From Coleophoma eucalyptorum (lineage: Eukaryota; Ascomycota; Leotiomycetes; Helotiales; Dermateaceae), in the NCBI GenBank assembly GCA_026120035.1, contig JALRME010000084.1, positions 1-38,629 of the forward strand: 38,629 nucleotides of DNA. Direction: 5' to 3'. Positions 30,178 to 38,629 of the stretch are shown piece by piece (within the stretch, counting starts at the first letter, position 1; every line of letters starts with the position of its first letter). Under the pieces are notes generated by a model. It saw nothing but the letters and a program-made list of their open reading frames with translations, had not been told where the DNA came from and did not search any database. Position numbers and translations under genes: made by a program.

Positions 30178-30520
30178 TTGCAGATAAGTCCAAGGGTATA
30201 TGTAAGTTAGGTGATTTCTTACTTCTAGGCAAGTTATAAAACCCCTTGTCCTTAAAGATAAAACAAGAACAAACTCGGCATGCCGGCTCATTGATATCTT
30301 GCTTCTCTGAAAGTTATGGAACATCCCTTATCCTTACGGAAACAAGGACGCGTCTTCAAACATTCCGAACGATACCCAAAGTGGTGATGCTTGCAGATAA
30401 GTTGATATTTTACTTATAAGAAAGTTATAAAGGGCCCTTGATTGAGGCAAGCCAAGAACGCACTCCATATGTCGGCTCATTGATATCTTGCTTCCGAGAA
30501 AGTTATATAATAACATCCCT
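30178..30520 (+). repeat. Imperfect ~150-bp direct duplication with four motif copies
   Basis: Unit 1 (about 30178-30330) and unit 2 (about 30389-30520) both begin TGCAGATAAGT and share AAGTTATAAA, AAGAAC, CGGCTCATTGATATCTTGCT and AACATCCCTT in the same order. Each unit carries two copies of the dispersed ~30-bp motif: 30211-30240 and 30291-30320, then 30402-30431 and 30480-30509. No open frame of note crosses it. Confidence 0.7.
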
Positions 30521-31112
30521 TGTCATCGCAGCTGGACCATGGACGTTGCCGAACCCAAAAAATATCAGAGCGCTTAAAAGCATTATGATAGTTGTGGACG
30601 ATCCTACCCTACCAGTGGTCGTTTACTCGGAACAAACTTAACAGCATATATTTCCAGCCACCTTCTGTCTACAATATAATAGCACCATCAAACTAAGAAC
30701 CAAACTTGCAGGATAGAGGTGTTTGGGAGCACAATAACCTTATATTGACTATATCCTATAGGTCTCGTACGAAGGACACAAAAAAGATAAGAAAAGAAGA
30801 GGAGAAAGAAACCAATTTCCGTGACATGTCCCTCTTATATGCTTACTGGGTCCGAAACCCCTCCGACTCTGCTCATACTCGCTTATGCTGGTCATAGGGT
30901 CGCGTGACTTGATACTGGATAATTCAACTAAGTAGGGCAGGTTCTTACACTTATACGGGACACTCGCCAATTAAGTATGTTAGCGTCAGAGGCATATTTA
31001 AGTAGCTCTTGTATTACTAGCTATTAGATCTTTAGACAACACATACGTTACCAACCTATGTTCCAAGCCAGTGACTTTCGCTACATCACAATAACCTTTC
31101 CGGAGAATATGG
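30521..31112. other. Intergenic, no gene seen
   Basis: Short frames only. Purine-rich stretch at about 30776-30812. Confidence 0.45.
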
Positions 31113-31322
31113 CTAACGTTTGCGAGCCTTTGAGGTGGGTTTGCTGTCATATTTCACTTTCGACTCCCTAACCACCTCCAATATATCGCTTATGGATGAT
31201 TTGTCCTTCAGCCATATCTTGTTACATTCCTCGGTGGTAAGCTCAGCGAGAAAAATAGCTTTGGCCGCATCGTATGCCGACTGCAGAATCTTGTGGGAAG
31301 AACGACTTTGCGCTATTAGCAA
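31113..31322 (-). pseudogene. Fragment resembling N-terminus of fungal NLR-type proteins
   Basis: A minus-strand frame without in-frame ATG reads ILQSAYDAAKAIFLAELTTE, then SSISDILEVVRESKVKYD and SKPTSKARKR before a stop at 31113. The pattern of an amphipathic helix, an ELT.EE turn and a helix ending in SKARKR is close to the helical N-terminal (Goodbye-type) domain that precedes NACHT or NB-ARC modules in ascomycete STAND proteins. No NTPase motif follows, so this would be the first ~65 residues only. An ATG 10 bases upstream is out of frame. Recognition rests on pattern memory and is uncertain. Confidence 0.35.
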
Positions 31323-31952
31323 GACTCATAATACGGACAATAGAAGTCTAACACGTTACCTGGCTATTGATTTATTTGTATACCAAACTTCTGTAAGGGG
31401 CGTTTGCGGTAAGGACAAGCCTACGCCTATCACAGCCTCTTTACCCTACCAACAACGGCTACAGACATCTGATTTGACTCAAGAGGCCCCATTGTATCAC
31501 AATCGTATTAAGCTTGATATGAGTCCACCATTAAAGCAAGTATCTTTCTGGGAATTATAAATAAATGAAAAGACATAGCCTTGCTCACTTGCTCATTGTG
31601 CAAAGGGATCAGTTCTGGGACATTGGCATCTGACCTTTCGCTTCACTGCTACTCACATACTGTAGATAAGTATGCATGCAGGACTGAGGTGGTTTGGTGC
31701 ATCGGGCTCCTTCATGGTATTGCGTCTCTTTCCAATTCAAGCCCACCAACGATAACGCGAGACGTATAGTCAGCGTGACATTTGATAGCCTATCAACTAC
31801 CATTTTCCTAGGTATTGCACATACTAGATGACCCCGCAGAGAGTACAGCAAGTTTTAGGACAACTCACTTCCTCAAATTATTCTCTTCAGAAATTCCACT
31901 CTTCGAGAAATAGAAAGTCCACAAAGAGTACTCTGCTGTTCCCATTACTAAG
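31323..31952. other. Intergenic; promoter of the gene at 31953
   Basis: Plus and minus frames here are short or antisense shadows. No domain seen. Confidence 0.4.
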
Positions 31953-33178
31953 ATGAGTAGCTCCAATTATCGCGCCAATCGCCGGAACTCAACTCCATCT
32001 CCACCTCCAAGCGGCAGACCTCGTGCCCCCCCTCCACCTCCATCTAACGGTCCAGTTGATCGCTCTAACCGCAATCCTCAGAATGCGACAGACTCCAAAG
32101 AACAACCACTGCTTATTAACTCGACTATCTCCCAAGACCTTTCGAATGGTGCAGCAGCTATTGAGGAGTCCAACTTGAATTCCTTAGATAAGAATCTAGG
32201 CACTTTGTCTTTGAAATATAGTGCCAAGAACAGCACTAATACCCAGCCCTTGGACCAGAAACCAGTACAAAGATTAACACTTCCAAGTCACACCCCGCGC
32301 AAGAAACAAACAAGGAGAAGGAGAAGAAATTTCTCAGAATCATCCGATGATTCGGTCTCGCCGTCCAGAGAAAACAACGTTCCACGTATCAATACACCAA
32401 TGCAGGCAAGAAGAAGACTGGGGGATGAACTAGAAGATGAAGCTAGGCTTGGTTTTGGCCCTCATAACTCAAATCTGGCACTGGATGATGGCTCAAACGT
32501 TGTAAACGATGATGGAGCCACGTCAAACTCTTCAGTCAAGCATAATATGTGACCGAGGCTATGATCAAATTTTTACTAAATTTTTTTCCAAAGGCCATTA
32601 TTCAACGGATGATTCGACCTTTGACAATAGAAGAGACAAAACTCCTCGAGAAGTTGCAAATGCCAGAAGATATGTCAGATGCTGAATCTTCTTCGTCTAT
32701 CTCGTTACTATCCGATGGTTCAGTCGACTCGGGGGATTCTGATACAGAGTCGGATGCAGATACTACTAGCTTCAAAGATACGACTAACCCGGATGAAGCC
32801 ACAACTACAGAGATAGAAGAGACAAAGTCCGAGGAAATCGAGCGACTTTGGGAGTATACAAGACAGTATCGAATTATATATGCGATAGAGTGCTTTATTA
32901 ACCATCCGCTGAATCACCATTTCGCATTGTTTTACGAGGATGTACCCTTAATGAGCAAGGAATCGGGCATTTCATCTCGGCATCTTGCTGGTCACCTCCC
33001 AATACATAGCCTGGAGAGCTACCTTGATAATATTGATCGCTCTAGTTTTATTGTCTATAGAGTATACGAATTCTGCAGGCGACTTTCGATACTACTAAGG
33101 ATAACTCAAGAAGAATCCACGTTCTTCTCTAGTCGATTCTCAAACTATTATATACAGTTCTTTTGCCTTTTTTCGTAA
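31953..33178 (+). CDS. Pro/Arg-rich then acidic protein of unknown function
   Basis: From ATG 31953 a first block reads NRRNSTPSPPPSGRPRAPPP, then HTPRKKQTRRRRRNFSESSD, and stops at 32550-32552. A second block in another frame (from about 32558) reads MIKFLLNFFPKAIIQRMIRP, then a Ser/Asp/Glu-rich acidic stretch (SDGSVDSGDSDTESDAD), then a folded-looking end (YRIIYAIECFINHPLNHHFA) to TAA at 33178. A GTAAAC donor at 32502 and a CGAG acceptor at 32557 would join them in phase (about 390 aa), but the acceptor is weak. Two adjacent genes or a frameshift are the alternatives. The basic, proline-rich and acidic disordered segments suggest a nuclear or scaffold protein. No domain recognised. Confidence 0.45.
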
Positions 33179-33548
33179 CCACTGACTTTAATGGTACATA
33201 TGAACAGAAGAAACCCTGAAATAGAAACAAAAGGCCAAAATATACAAAATTAGGTACTTGCTGGTGGTCAATCCACACAACTATTAACCTCCCAATCGGA
33301 GCCTTTCATCAGATCAATACCCAGAACGGCCGCTTCTAACTTATATGGTGAGCTATATCGCCTTACCAGATTAAGCAAGCCGTGTAAATAAGAGCTCATA
33401 TAAAACCCCCCAGGCGATGGTAGGTTCTAGTGACCAACCCAAGGTTGGGTGAACAAATAGTTCTATTATATAGGCGATCCAATGGATCCTGGGTCGACCA
33501 CTTGTTTCTGTCGTTCGTTAGGGACTATACGACAACAGACTTGAATTT
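33179..33548. other. Intergenic between convergent genes
   Basis: No gene seen. It holds the 3' flanks of the gene ending at 33178 and the wall protein ending at 33549. Confidence 0.5.
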
Positions 33549-36500
33549 TTAAACGGCAAGTAATATTCCCGCTACACAGACAAGAGGAACAACAAATAGC
33601 TCATCTACTTTTCTTTGTGCGCTATTTGGTGCTACTAAAAGTGGAATGCTTGGAGTACTTGATGGCGTAGTTGGACTTGTAGATGATCTGCTAGTAGTCG
33701 GATATTGCAACGCTTGTACCGTGGCCGGAGCTCTGTAAGACGGGGCTATCACAGTAGGGCTATATTTGAGACCAGGAATAGTAGACAAAATGTTGGTGTT
33801 TGCTCTTGATGGCTGGGAGCTTATATTAGGTATCATCACAGCTGGCACAATTGGACTTTTCAACGGCGTGGCTGGACTTACTGATAGCCCGCTTATTGAC
33901 GCATATTGTAACCCTTGTCCAATCGCTTGCGCCGGGTCGCCTTTGTATGTAAGGCTCTGCGCAGTAGACACAACATTGGCAGGCGGTCCCGTGGGCTGGG
34001 AACCAATACCAGAACTCTTTTGTTGCCCGATCGTTGTTGGGTTAACTTGTACCCTCGCATCTGTCTCCACTGGCGGGATGCTGATAGTCGTCAGTTTAGT
34101 AACCGCAGCCGCAGGGACTGTTAAGACAATGGTATTCTTTCCAAGGTTGCCGCATGCGTTACAACTCATGGCGACTGTAGTCATCTGCACTTTGGGTATT
34201 CGCTGGCTTGCGCAACCGCACGGATTGTACTCCAAAGATACAGCTTGCTTGGTGACAGTTAATTGCCCGGGATTCTGAATATCAACAATTGTGTAAACAA
34301 CTGTAGTCACAGTAGTTACTAGGTTGGTGGAGAACCGAGAAGAGAAAACTGTTGGCACAGGGCTGACAAGTACTAGCTGCGATGTTATAGCGACAGAGTT
34401 TGTTGGTATAGGGCTGAAAAATACTGGCTGTGATGCTATATCGAGCGAGGTTGTTGGTACAGGGCTGAAACATAATGGCTGCGATGCGATATCGAGAGAG
34501 GTTGTTGGTACAGGGCTCGCAAGTACTAGCGGTGATGTTACACCGATTGAGTCTGTCGGCGAAATTGAAGTACTGGTAGAAATCGCGGTAAACGGTGGCC
34601 CTGGCGGCGCAGCTGGATTTAATGCATATAGAGTAAGCAATATGTTCGATGGAGCATCTCGGCGAGAAAGATAAGGATAGCGTTCAGATCTTCGTGCTAG
34701 TGCAGTAATGTTTGCAAGTAATCCACCACAGATAAGCCCTGGGTCTCCAGGACACGGAATATTGCATTGTCCTTCTTGTACAATACCAGAAGACGTCAGG
34801 GAATCTGCAGCGTAGCAGGACCTAAAGAAGAAATTGGGAAATTATTTTGAAGTCTTTAATGCTTGGATCAGGTGGTACAAACCTTTCGAAGAGGCCTATG
34901 AAGAGCCGTTCTTGGCCAAGAGACATGCATTTGGCAGTTGTCATATCAGAACTATTGGAAACCAAGTTGAAGGTTGGATAACTCTCTTGTGAGCCCAAGC
35001 ATCCTCTATAAATGTATTGCCCAAGAGTTGGGAGATTTGAAGGTACTTGTGAACTCAAAGACTTGCTGCTCATCAATGAAGTAGCAGAGGACGCGCTAGA
35101 AGAGGCCGGAGGCTCTGTCGTCTTGACTATACTTGATTCATCTATAGATCCAATTGTGTTTGTAAAGTTAGGTTGAGTTGTTACAATATTCATTGAACTG
35201 ATTATTGAAGCGGTTGACGGTGTTGGAGAGTTAGAACGAATTGATGTCGTTAAATCAGTCGACGTAGCTGGTGTGAGAGTTTGGCTGCTTGAAGTAGAGG
35301 ATACTGTTATGGGTTGAATTGACTCTAGTATAGTATTAGTTACGATAGAGCTGGTTAATCTGGTAGAACTAGTTGATGTTATTATTGGTGGTATATCGGT
35401 TGTTGTAGTATTTGTTGTTATAATAGAACTCAATGTTGTAGTGCGACTTGTTGATTCAGTAGAATCGGTTGTTGAATTAGTCGCTATAGTAGAAGCAGCT
35501 ATTGAACTAAAAGTACTCGTCGTTATTGCTGTTGATGAAATAGCAGTTATACTAGAACTGGCTGATACAGTAGAGTCGGTTGTTGCATTGGTTGGTATCG
35601 TGGTAATAGCTATTGGACTCGAAGTAGTAGTTGTGCTTGAATCCGTCGTTATACTAGAACTCGTTGTGGCTGTGGAATCTAGGTTAGTGGGACTTGTTGT
35701 TATGGTTGAATCTGCAGTAGTGCTAGAATCTGTGATTCTCGTCGAATCTACTGTTGTAGAAACAGCTGTTGTACTAAAACTTGTCGATGTAGTAGAATCG
35801 GTTGTTGATTGAGTAGAGATGGGTCCTGTACTAGAACTTATCGTTGTAGTCAAACCCGTAGTAGTACTTAAACCCGTTGTGACCAAAGCAGCTGTGGTAC
35901 TTGAATCTGATGTGGTACTCGACTGAGTTGTGGTACTTAAATCCGATGTAGAAGTGGAAGAAGCTATAATACTTGAATCCGTTGTGGTAGTGGAATCTAT
36001 AGTGGTGCTTGAACCTGCAGATGTACTTGAATCCGTGATAGTAGTTGAATCTGTGGATGTAGTGGAAACTGTGGATGTAGTGGAGCTTGTGGTTGTGGTG
36101 GAATCGGTTGTTGTAATGGAATCTGTGGTGGAAGTGGAATCTGTGGACGTTGTTAGGCCTGTGGATGTAGTTGAATCTGTGGTTGTGGTGGAATCTGTGG
36201 ATGTAGTGGAGCTTGTGGATGTAGTTGAATCTGTGGTTGTAGTGGAATCGGTTGTTGTAGTGGAATCTGTGGTGGAAGTGGAATCCGTGGTGGAAGTGGA
36301 ATCCGTGGTGGAAGTGGAATCCGTGGTGGAAGTGGAATCTGTGGTGGAAGTGGAATCCATGGTGGAAGTGGAATCCGTGGTGGAAGTGGAATCCGTGGTG
36401 GAAGTGGAATCTGTGGTGGAAGTGGAATCCGTGGTGGAAGTAGAATCCGTGGTGGAAGTGGAATCTGTGGATGTAGTGGAATCTGTGGTGGAAGTGGAAT

Positions 36501-37654
36501 CTGTGGATGTAGTGGAGCTTGTGGATGTAGTTGAATCTGTGGTTGTAGTGGAATCGGTTGTTGTAGTGGAATCTGTGGTTGTGGTGGAATCTGTGGTTGT
36601 GGTGGAATCTGTGGATGTAGTTGAATCTGTGGTTGTGGTGGAATCTGCTGTTGTTGTGGAGTCTGCTGTTGTAGTGGAATCTGTGGTTGTAGTTGAATCT
36701 GTGGTTGTGGTGGAATCTGCTGTTGTAGTGGAATCTGTGGTTGTAGTTGAATCTGTGATTGTGGTGGAATCTGCTGTTGTAGTAGTAGTGGAAATCCCAG
36801 GCACGCCGATAGTAAATGTTCCGGAAACAGTATCAGAAGCTTGTATTGTCGATGTGAAACCTACTTCTTGTGGAAGTAAGGTTGTTGTGATGGTTACATA
36901 GTCAATTGCTAAATTAGGATTACAGTTGATGCAGCCCTGAGCATTAACCATGATTGCTGAGTCCCATTCGGAGTCACCAGCATCACAGATAGCGAAAATC
37001 ATCGTATGTTGTCCGACACTTGCTGGAATTCCGAAAATCAAAGGTGGTGATGAACCAGGGTACGAGGTAACACTATTTGGTGGTACGATGGTATACGGTG
37101 ATTGCATAATGGGCGATCGTGCTGTTATCCTATTTCCATTACTGTCCACATCGTATAGTGTTCCATCCAAGTATATTCCCACTGGGTCTGGGGAGCCACT
37201 AGTATTCGTTTGTTAAATGGTGTTTCGAATATAAATAGGAAAATACCTGCCCTTGTTCTTCTGATGCAAAAACAAACTCCACGGATACTCCATTATATCC
37301 AGGATCCACATTAACACTGACTGTCAAAATCGCCGCGTTATAGGTATTGGCACCGCAATAGACAGGGTCACCGGCTGCTCCGTTGTTAACATAATGATCA
37401 CCGCCAGATAGGGCTCCAACAGCTGTTCCCGTGGTCAATATAGCACCATTTCCAATGCCGAAAGGCCCATTAGTGAATGTTCCCGAGCTGGTGGCTGCGC
37501 CTGTAAACGATGCTGAAATGACTGTTATCCCTGGACCATTGAAAATCGCATTGGCTAACACCGTTGGATCATTGGATGTAGTAACGGAGAAGCCTTTGCA
37601 ACAGTGCAAAAGCGATACAAAGGCGACTAGAAAAGCGGTAATGATTGACCGCAT
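33549..37654 (-). CDS. Large GPI-type wall protein: anchor-L-like domain, Ser/Thr repeats, WSC
   Basis: Minus strand. Exon 1 (37654-37247) starts MRSIITAFLVAFVSLLHCC, a signal peptide, and continues GPGITVISASFTG, GIGNGAILTTGTA and SVEFVFASEEQG. This order matches choice-of-anchor-L-type modules, finished in exon 2 by DPVGIYLDGTLYDVDSNGN and HTMIFAICDAGDSEWDSAI. Exon 2 (37198-34883) then has about 45 Thr/Ser/Asp hexapeptides of the TTDSTS kind, a looser Ser/Thr region and the start of a WSC domain (YIYRGCLGSQES, MTTAKCMSLG). Intron 2 (34882-34822) is clean. Exon 3 (34821-33549) completes WSC (EGQCNIPCPGDPGLICGG), carries four 17-residue repeats (SPVPTTSLDIASQ) and ends in FVVPLVCVAGILLAV, a GPI-type tail. 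About 1,330 aa. The apparent intron 1 (37246-37199) is phase 0 on the left but needs phase 2 on the right, so there is an indel or another splice site. Confidence 0.75.
34345..34552 (-). repeat. 51-bp minisatellite encoding 17-aa repeats
   Basis: Four tandem copies of a 51-bp unit (plus strand GTTGTTGGTACAGGGCTG...) encode SPVPTTSLDIASQ-type repeats just after the WSC domain in exon 3 of the wall protein. The copies differ at several positions and all keep frame. Confidence 0.8.
35900..36795 (-). repeat. 18-bp minisatellite encoding TTDSTS hexapeptides
   Basis: An 18-bp unit (plus strand GTGGTGGAAGTGGAATCC) and variants is repeated some forty-odd times. The most uniform block is about 36258-36470, where successive copies differ by zero or one base. 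It encodes the Ser/Thr stalk of the wall protein, likely heavily O-mannosylated. The copy number is probably variable between strains. Confidence 0.85.
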
Positions 37655-38629
37655 TGCGGCGATCTAAAGGGACGATGGTACTCCTTCTAAGTTGAAGTTG
37701 ATTTCTAGCTGACCAGATCGTTGAAAGAGAAACGCGTTCAGTTGAGTGTTTGTCTTTGAATTACTATTTATCGAGTTGTGATGATGAGTCAACAAATGGA
37801 CTTAAGATGCGAAATGATTTTGCATTACTCATATTCTTGTATCCCAACAGCAACATTCTTTGTTCCGTTCCTGAAGCTAAAGCACCCTTTGGATGATCCT
37901 GTGCGGAGCGATCGTTAATTACATTCCTTGAGTAGTAGGGTGAAGGCCATGACTTCAGACGCGTTGATATTAAAGTTTAAACTTTTTTAGTTACTTACAA
38001 TCGCTAAGAAATCTAGTAAGGAGTGTAGGGTGTTTTTGGAACGTAACGCATTCTTAGAAACTGTAGACTTCAAGGGGTCCTACTCTCGCCCTTCGATTTT
38101 GCCTTCTCTTTTGATTCTTTCAAATCAAACGAATTTCACAATGAAAAGACTTGATAGAATTTCCTTTTATTCTTGCTAATCTCTTTTCCCTCGATTTGAC
38201 AACCGTTTACTACAAATACTACTCGTTGGTAGTGTTGGTGAACTAAAGGTCAAGACAAATGAAGGGCTCAGGGCCAAGACCTCGAAGTACGTACTAAACA
38301 AATGCAAATGTGAGCTTAGTTACTACTTCTATACTTACCCTTGTATTTTTCTAAACGTTTTGTAAATTACTATGGTAACCGATCCCGTAATATCATAGCA
38401 GTTGTGCTTACTCTTTGTCACCTCTACTCGCCCTAACGTTAGTATCCCCCGGTTGTTTATCAACCGAGAAATTTTTATATACAAAAATTATAAGTACGAA
38501 AGGGGGTTATCGAAATTCATGAAAAACATGAGTGCCTCACCGCCTTTCCTACCATACCCCCTATCACCATCTACGCGATATCGTCACTGTATCGTCATCG
38601 ATATCGATAGTAATAGTAATAACGATAGC
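37655..38629. promoter_or_regulatory. Upstream of the wall protein; no other gene seen
   Basis: About 1 kb without a convincing frame. The first few hundred bases next to 37654 should contain the wall-protein promoter. The window ends in a short simple-sequence run based on ATCGATATCGATAG and TAGTAATAG. Confidence 0.35.

Noticed and set aside
31120..31560. 146-codon plus-strand frame
   Set aside because: Overlaps the NLR-like fragment in antisense and has no domain, promoter or splice support.
33766..34278. 170-codon plus-strand frame
   Set aside because: Antisense shadow of exon 3 of the wall protein.
35930..36901. 323-codon plus-strand frame of VVESV-type repeats
   Set aside because: It is the antisense of the wall-protein Ser/Thr minisatellite and exists only because the 18-bp unit has no stop in that frame.
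1..38629. tRNA or rRNA genes, CRISPR arrays, telomere repeats
   Set aside because: I saw no paired acceptor/T-arm structure, rRNA core sequence, regular spacer array or TTAGGG run on reading through; a tRNAscan or Infernal run would be decisive.
1..38629. Giant transposon (Starship) captain or other tyrosine recombinase
   Set aside because: The accessory-like gene mix prompted the idea, but no tyrosine-recombinase frame was found in the window.

Overview
This looks like nuclear DNA of a filamentous ascomycete fungus. Genes carry several introns of about 40-100 nt with GT..AG ends and CTNAC-type branch sites. Two genes encode Zn2Cys6 regulators, one encodes a WSC-domain Ser/Thr-rich wall protein, and a Fot1/pogo-type transposon carries the CpA-to-TpA stop-codon damage expected of repeat-induced point mutation (RIP). 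A member of the Leotiomycetes is my guess, but nothing in the sequence proves it. All gene models below were spliced by eye.

Left part (1-16.3 kb): a possible two-exon fragment (1.4-1.8 kb); a well-supported six-exon coiled-coil gene (2.6-3.6 kb); an NmrA-like NAD(P)-binding reductase (4.9-6.1 kb, minus); a fungal_trans Zn2Cys6 transcription factor (7.3-9.5 kb, plus); a small SnoaL/NTF2-like protein (9.9-10.4 kb, minus); a short-chain dehydrogenase broken by three lesions (11.3-12.5 kb); a second, intronless Zn2Cys6 factor (13.6-15.0 kb, minus); and a small two-exon relic (15.6-16.0 kb). Two regulators among several small oxidoreductase-type genes resemble a decayed secondary-metabolism neighbourhood, but no backbone synthase is present.

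Middle (16.3-31.4 kb): a gene graveyard rich in regulatory and signalling families. It holds a perfect 40-bp-arm hairpin, a two-exon unknown protein, a three-repeat Myb/SANT relic, an FHA-plus-kinase (Rad53/Chk2-type) gene that looks intact, a divergent unknown gene with broken frames, a membrane-protein gene split by a RIPed Fot1-like transposon, a homeobox gene with a stop in helix 1, a Ras-like GTPase frameshifted in its P-loop, and an N-terminal scrap resembling fungal NLRs. A ~30-bp motif with an internal CTTGC/GCAAG dyad recurs eight times in this part, in two clusters plus one inverted single copy.

Right part (31.9-38.6 kb): a Pro/Arg-rich then acidic protein of unknown function, and a large (about 1,330 aa) secreted wall protein on the minus strand. 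The latter has a signal peptide, a choice-of-anchor-L-like domain, a Ser/Thr hexapeptide minisatellite, a WSC domain, a 17-aa repeat and a GPI-type tail. Its first intron does not keep frame as read. The last kilobase holds no gene I can see.
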